Of a DNA stretch of 64,000 nucleotides, positions 31,784 to 64,000 are shown piece after piece (positions within the stretch are counted from its first letter, which is position 1; each line of letters starts with the position of its first letter). Source of the DNA: Emydura subglobosa (Eukaryota; Chordata; Testudines; Chelidae); the NCBI GenBank assembly GCA_007922225.1, contig ML679946.1, positions 90,863,313 through 90,927,312 of the forward strand, written 5' to 3'. The position numbers and the translations under genes were made by a program. The notes beneath the pieces are model-generated. The model saw only the letters and a list, made by a program, of their open reading frames with translations, made no database searches and had not been told where the DNA came from.

Positions 31784-32252
31784 TAATAGGTCTCGCTAAT
31801 TATTCTTTCTGGGCGGAGCATCTGGTGCTGGAGGAAAGAAGAGGCTAACCCCAAAGGAGATCTAGGAGCAAAATACATCGCCCTGGCAATTAATTTCATC
31901 TTCATAAACATCAGACAGCCATAGAGGAGGCCGATGCTGTAGTCAGTTTCTACCATTTAAATAATTTGAGCTGCTGTAAATCTCATTTGGAAGAGGAGAC
32001 TTGTTTTTAATTCATACCGCTTTTTGCAGCCTCCTTGTCTCTGGGCTGCCGTGCCCTAGGAAGGCTGCAGTGGCTGTCTTTTCAGGGATTTGTGAGAGAG
32101 TCTTGCTTCCCCGTTGCCACATACATATATCTTTCAAGAGGATATTTGTATTTTTATAATTTTTATAGCTTGTGCAAAAATCCCCTTTTTTTAAGAGGAC
32201 GTCAATCACAGTTCAAGGGAACCACCTGCAACACTTACTTGCTCTCGTCACA

Positions 32253-60292
<28,040 letters not shown>

Positions 60293-60640
60293 ATATTAGA
60301 GGAAAATGAATGGAAGAAGAATACATGAAAGTCACCAAGCCTTTAAAAATCTTTTGGACATGTACTGTTCAATATTGTATTACGTTCACTTCTGTTTAAA
60401 GTATAAACCCCTGTTCAGGATTTGGCTTTATTTTATTCTTGTGGGTGTTTGTACATATGTAAATATATGTTCCTTTACCATTTAAATTTAAAAATTACTT
60501 AGCTGTTTACAGGCACCATAATTAACTGCTGACATATGGTAGAAAAGTGCCAGTTCAGGAAGAGGGCAGTTTCCTCACTTTATCCATTGCATAGAATGCA
60601 TCGTTAATGATTATGATAATAAAAAGAAGAGTGAACAGTT
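60293..60640 (+). other. SQLE: SQLE 3' UTR (minimum extent)
   Basis: Sequence after the stop codon is AT-rich and non-repetitive. The first canonical polyadenylation signal, AATAAA, is at 60618-60623. The real end may lie further downstream. Confidence 0.6.
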
Positions 60641-62979
60641 TGTCATTTGCTGCTGCATTCTTCATGTTTTTTCTGTTCAGTATTTTCATGGAATGTTTGT
60701 TTTCTTTATTATTGTGAAATATTGTAAGAAAATTCTTCATTTATTTCATGAAAAGTCTTTGTCTGTATTTTATTTCAGTTGCAATTAAAATAGCAATCTA
60801 CTGACACTTAAAAGGACACGGTCAAGGGGTTTCAGGTTAAAAAATTACCATATATTTAAACTTGATTACTGTTGCAAATGTCATCCTGTATTAAGTAGCT
60901 AATTAAAAATCACTCTCTCTTTTACCAGAATTACTTTTACAAGAGGTTACCAGATGAGAATTTGTTTAGCAATTCTGCAGTGCATGAATGTGGTAAAAAC
61001 ATACAATTTGAAGATACCGTCTTCCTGTTCCACATGCTAACTTTATTTAAAACACTTACTTTTAATATTGCTTGTGCAACAGAAGTTAACAGCCACTGAC
61101 CATTTAACAGAAGTACAGCCACAAGGTGTGTACACTGAAAAAAATTCAGCTGGGAGCTATTCCAAGTGTACATTAGAAACAGTAGTAAAGGTTATTTTAA
61201 ACCTCCTAAAAATACTATGAAAGTGTCCTTTTAATACTTGGATTTTGTTTTTCCTCTACAAGTTATTGCATGTTACCAAAAACATTTAATGCCTTTTCCT
61301 GACAATATTCCTCTCAATGGTACCTTTAATAATGTAATTTCCTCTGTTTTTGTTTTGTCCCCACCTTTATTTTATTTTATTTTTCTTTTTTGACTGCATT
61401 ATGTAACGTTGCATGGCTCTTCGATTTTGGCTCACCCAAAAACCTTTATAACAGCACGGCCAAGAGGTTGGAGATTAATGACAGATCACTCTTTTCTCTA
61501 CAATTTAGTAAACCTAAGTATATCTTTTTTTAAAAATGACTGATTACATAGCTGTATATAAATTTAATTAACTTTTCTGTTGGATTGTGAAAATACTTAT
61601 GAAGAGACTTTTTTAATATTTTATTTGATAAATATTTCAAATGACTTTTTCCTCCCCCAGTGAAAATAGCAATATGTATATTTTTCTAACTAATATCACT
61701 CTTCATACCCTGTTGAAATTAAACATTGGTACATTAATAACTGATAACTTTACTCAAAGGGAAAATAGTAATTTTCAAATACCATTATATATGAAAATTA
61801 AACAATGCCACTTTAAGGGTATTCAAAGTTTGCAGCATTTATATTTAAAGAGTTTTCATAATTTGTGGAGTCTAATTTTTGAAATATTATGGATTAGGTT
61901 AATGTACTCTTAATGTATGTTTTATATTTAAATATTCTTTGCAGTCAGTCTCCTGACAACCAGGGGTTAATGATCTTGATCCAAATATGCACCCCCAGCT
62001 AATTAACTTAAATAAAGTTATGATACTTATTGTTCATTTGTAGATTTTTGTCACTCTCTGGGTAATGAATGTGGTAAGACTCTGATTTAGCAGGAACTAC
62101 TAATATGCTTAAAGTTACACATGTGTTTAAGTACTTTTCTGAGTTTGGGCTAAGTCTACTCATTAGGGGAACAGGAAATCTTGTGTGTTTGAAGAGCAAC
62201 TTGCAAATGTAACTTGATTAAATAGATGTATAATTTGTCCAAACAATAAGATACAAAACATTTTTTAACAAACATGATGAGGTGTTGAATGAACTTGGAT
62301 CTACTTAAAATACATGAAAGATCTATATCCCAGTGAACACCACAGAACATCCCACTAGCACTTAAAAATAAAAGCTGAAATTAGCTGTATGGTAATATTA
62401 GAAACTCAGCAAATTCAGGCTAAACAATATCGTTATAATAAAACAAAGGTTTGTGTAAAATCCAAAAGTTTTGAGTTAAATCATCAAATACTAGGCCTAT
62501 CCTATGAGGAAGAGTTGAAGCGGTCTTACCTCAATTTCAAAATGCAAGAGTAATTTCAATTCTGCATGCAGTTTTGACTTGATACAGAAAGGTCATAAGT
62601 GCACTTTCAACTCCCCTTTTTGAAGCGAGGTGTAGGATTTAAGCACTGTGTGTTGACTTAACTTTTCTCCCATTGAAGTAAATAGGCGATTTACTATAAG
62701 AATCAGCTCCACCCACACTCAAAACTGTGCCCAGGGAATTCTTCTTTGAGTACTAGCCCTTGTTTCAGTACACCAGAACCCATACTCGCTATCCCTCCTC
62801 CTCCTCCTGAGCACTTTTGAAAATCACCCTCGTCCAGCGAAAGCCTGCCATTGAAGCCGATAGGAGTTTTGCCATTGCCTTCATCAGGATTTTTAACCCT
62901 GGAGGTTTAACCAAAATCCTTTCAGAATTGCCAAGCATCTCAGGAATAGCAGTGTATAATAAGCTGATACCCATACCAG
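60641..62979. other. Downstream region, nothing defined
   Basis: AT-rich. The first few hundred bases may still be SQLE 3' UTR. 62080-62150 resembles half of a family B palindrome. No further gene. Confidence 0.4.
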
Positions 62980-63285
62980 AGTCTTTCTTTCCGGTGCCTG
63001 AAGATTTTAAGTCACATCAAGAGCTCCTGAGGCAAATGGCTTCAAAAATATGCACAAGTTGGTGGATGTTCTTGGCCCCAGATAGGGTAGCTCTTCCTAT
63101 AAATGAAGCGCTGTTGGAACCTGCAACGATCATGGCATACCTTAGCTTCCTTACCTCCTATGGGGAAGTGTACTGACAAAATGATACTATATTCCTATGT
63201 GGGCTTTCAAGTGCTTCTATTCTCATCCAGTTCCCAAGTCCCTTGTAATGGCAGTAATGAGAGATTGTGTCATGGGAGATATAAA
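62980..63285 (+). pseudogene. DIRS gag fragment (third DIRS copy)
   Basis: VPEDFKSHQELLRQMASK, then APDRVALPINEALLEPATIM and, in another frame, GSNERLCHGRY. These parallel the inner DIRS gag at 49050-49360 (EDFRAHQELLKRVASN, APARVALPVHDRVLK). Only this part of the element is recognisable, and it is frameshifted. Confidence 0.8.
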
Positions 63286-63307
63286 TACATGCCTAAGGAT
63301 AAAGAAT

Positions 63308-63590
63308 CTAAGGATATGTCTTCGCTACCACGGCTGCCGGCATCAATTGAGCAGGTCTGTGTAGATGTGCTCTCCGAATGACACAATTAATCGACCTTCC
63401 CGAAAGAAATAAGGCAGGGGCGAGGGGAGGGTGTCTCCTGTCAACGCAGCTCCAAGAAGATGCCGTGCTACACGAACGTGTGTCAATGTGCTACATGAAT
63501 GTATGTCAACGGGAGATACACAGGCTACCTTATGTAGCCTGTGTATCTCCCGTCGACCAACGCCGCCAGTGTAGACTGTCCCTAAGAGTG
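63308..63590. mobile_element. MITE with a perfect inner hairpin
   Basis: Ends ATATGTCTTCGCTACCACGG (left) and CCGCCAGTGTAGACTGTCCC (right). Inside, the 19-bp arm CGGGAGATACACAGGCTAC (63510-63528) and its exact complement (63534-63552) surround a 5-base loop CTTAT. Related in layout to family M1. Confidence 0.7.
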
Positions 63591-63599
63591 TGGATTTGA

Positions 63600-64000
63600 T
63601 GGGTGTTGCTGCTCAATTCCTGCAGATGTCCACCCCTCCTCCCTCTCCCTCCCCCCCATCCATTTGGGCTAACAGTAAACCCACGACCTGACCTTATTAG
63701 GGCAGCCAGCCAAAGGATCAGCTCCCACATCATACATGGGAAATGAAACTGACCATGGGAAACAAAACTTACCAGCAACCAGGAAACTGAATTAACTGCA
63801 AGTGTCCCCCGGCCAATCCGGTGCTGGCACGTAGCCCATAGTTTATAAAAAGGGGTCTTTCCCAAGCCCCAGCGGAGAGCCTCATCGCAACCAGCCTGAT
63901 CATCTGGTCTCCGACTCTCCCCACTCTGTGTCCCCTCCCTCCCCCCCCCGAGCGTGAAACGTGTTTTGCTGGCCGTATCGAAATTGAACAATGCTGTGGA
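63600..64000 (+). other. Window end, possible LTR or promoter-like sequence
   Basis: C-rich tracts at 63638-63657 and 63937-63950. A TATA-like box TTTATAAAAAGG lies at 63841-63852 with plausible downstream initiator sequence. It could be the start of an LTR cut by the window edge. No coding exon seen. Confidence 0.3.

Noticed and set aside
32172..32252. N-terminal extension of SQLE by 27 codons
   Set aside because: The open frame upstream begins at GTG, not ATG, and the first in-frame ATG is 32253, which gives the conserved MWTFLG start.
63841..63852. Promoter of a downstream cellular gene
   Set aside because: A TATA-like box alone, no exon visible before the window ends; an LTR is equally possible.

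Overview
The window is vertebrate nuclear DNA, most likely from a turtle; another non-avian reptile such as a crocodilian is the main alternative. It contains one cellular gene, SQLE (squalene epoxidase / squalene monooxygenase), on the + strand. The gene has 11 coding exons from 32253 to 60292. Every intron is GT-AG, and the spliced reading frame is exactly 574 codons plus stop. The organism call rests on the repeat content: CR1 and L2 LINEs, DIRS tyrosine-recombinase retrotransposons, a Ty3/Gypsy element, PIF/Harbinger and hAT DNA transposons, several LTR families and many palindromic MITEs. No Alu or mammalian L1 was seen. No bacterial-style operons, CRISPR arrays, tRNA or rRNA genes were recognised.

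Layout. 1-6150: intergenic repeats (L2 remnant, MITEs, a solo LTR, an LTR-like block holding a (GAGCT)9 microsatellite). 6720-10850: a decayed PIF/Harbinger element with a Myb/SANT-like fragment on + and a nuclease fragment on -, itself broken by younger insertions. 10850-21365: a nested complex in which a minus-strand CR1 is split by a minus-strand Gypsy element, which is split in turn by two LTR insertions. 21366-30660: hAT-type elements, an MIR, an LTR carrying two head-to-head MITEs, another solo LTR and CR1 3' ends. 30880-31600: CpG-rich SQLE promoter region with CCAAT boxes, a GC box and an SRE-like octamer. 32253-60292: SQLE. Intron 6 is mostly a 5.8-kb DIRS element inserted into the remnant of another DIRS element. 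60293-64000: 3' UTR and downstream intergenic DNA with a third DIRS remnant and a MITE.

SQLE catalyses the first oxygenation step committed to sterols (squalene to 2,3-oxidosqualene) in the ER membrane. The N-terminal region (exon 1), the FAD GxGxxG motif (exon 2), the ADG motif (exon 5), the GD motif (exon 8) and the C-terminal hydrophobic segment (exon 11) are all intact. Every transposon-encoded coding region seen carries frameshifts, stops or insertions, so none looks autonomous.

No previously undescribed biological system could be supported. The most informative structures are the DIRS-in-DIRS insertion at a GTT site, the three-level CR1/Gypsy/LTR nest dated by its target duplications, and the hAT element with an 8-bp duplication just upstream of the SQLE promoter. 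Repeat family assignments come from reading motifs and termini; no database search was possible.
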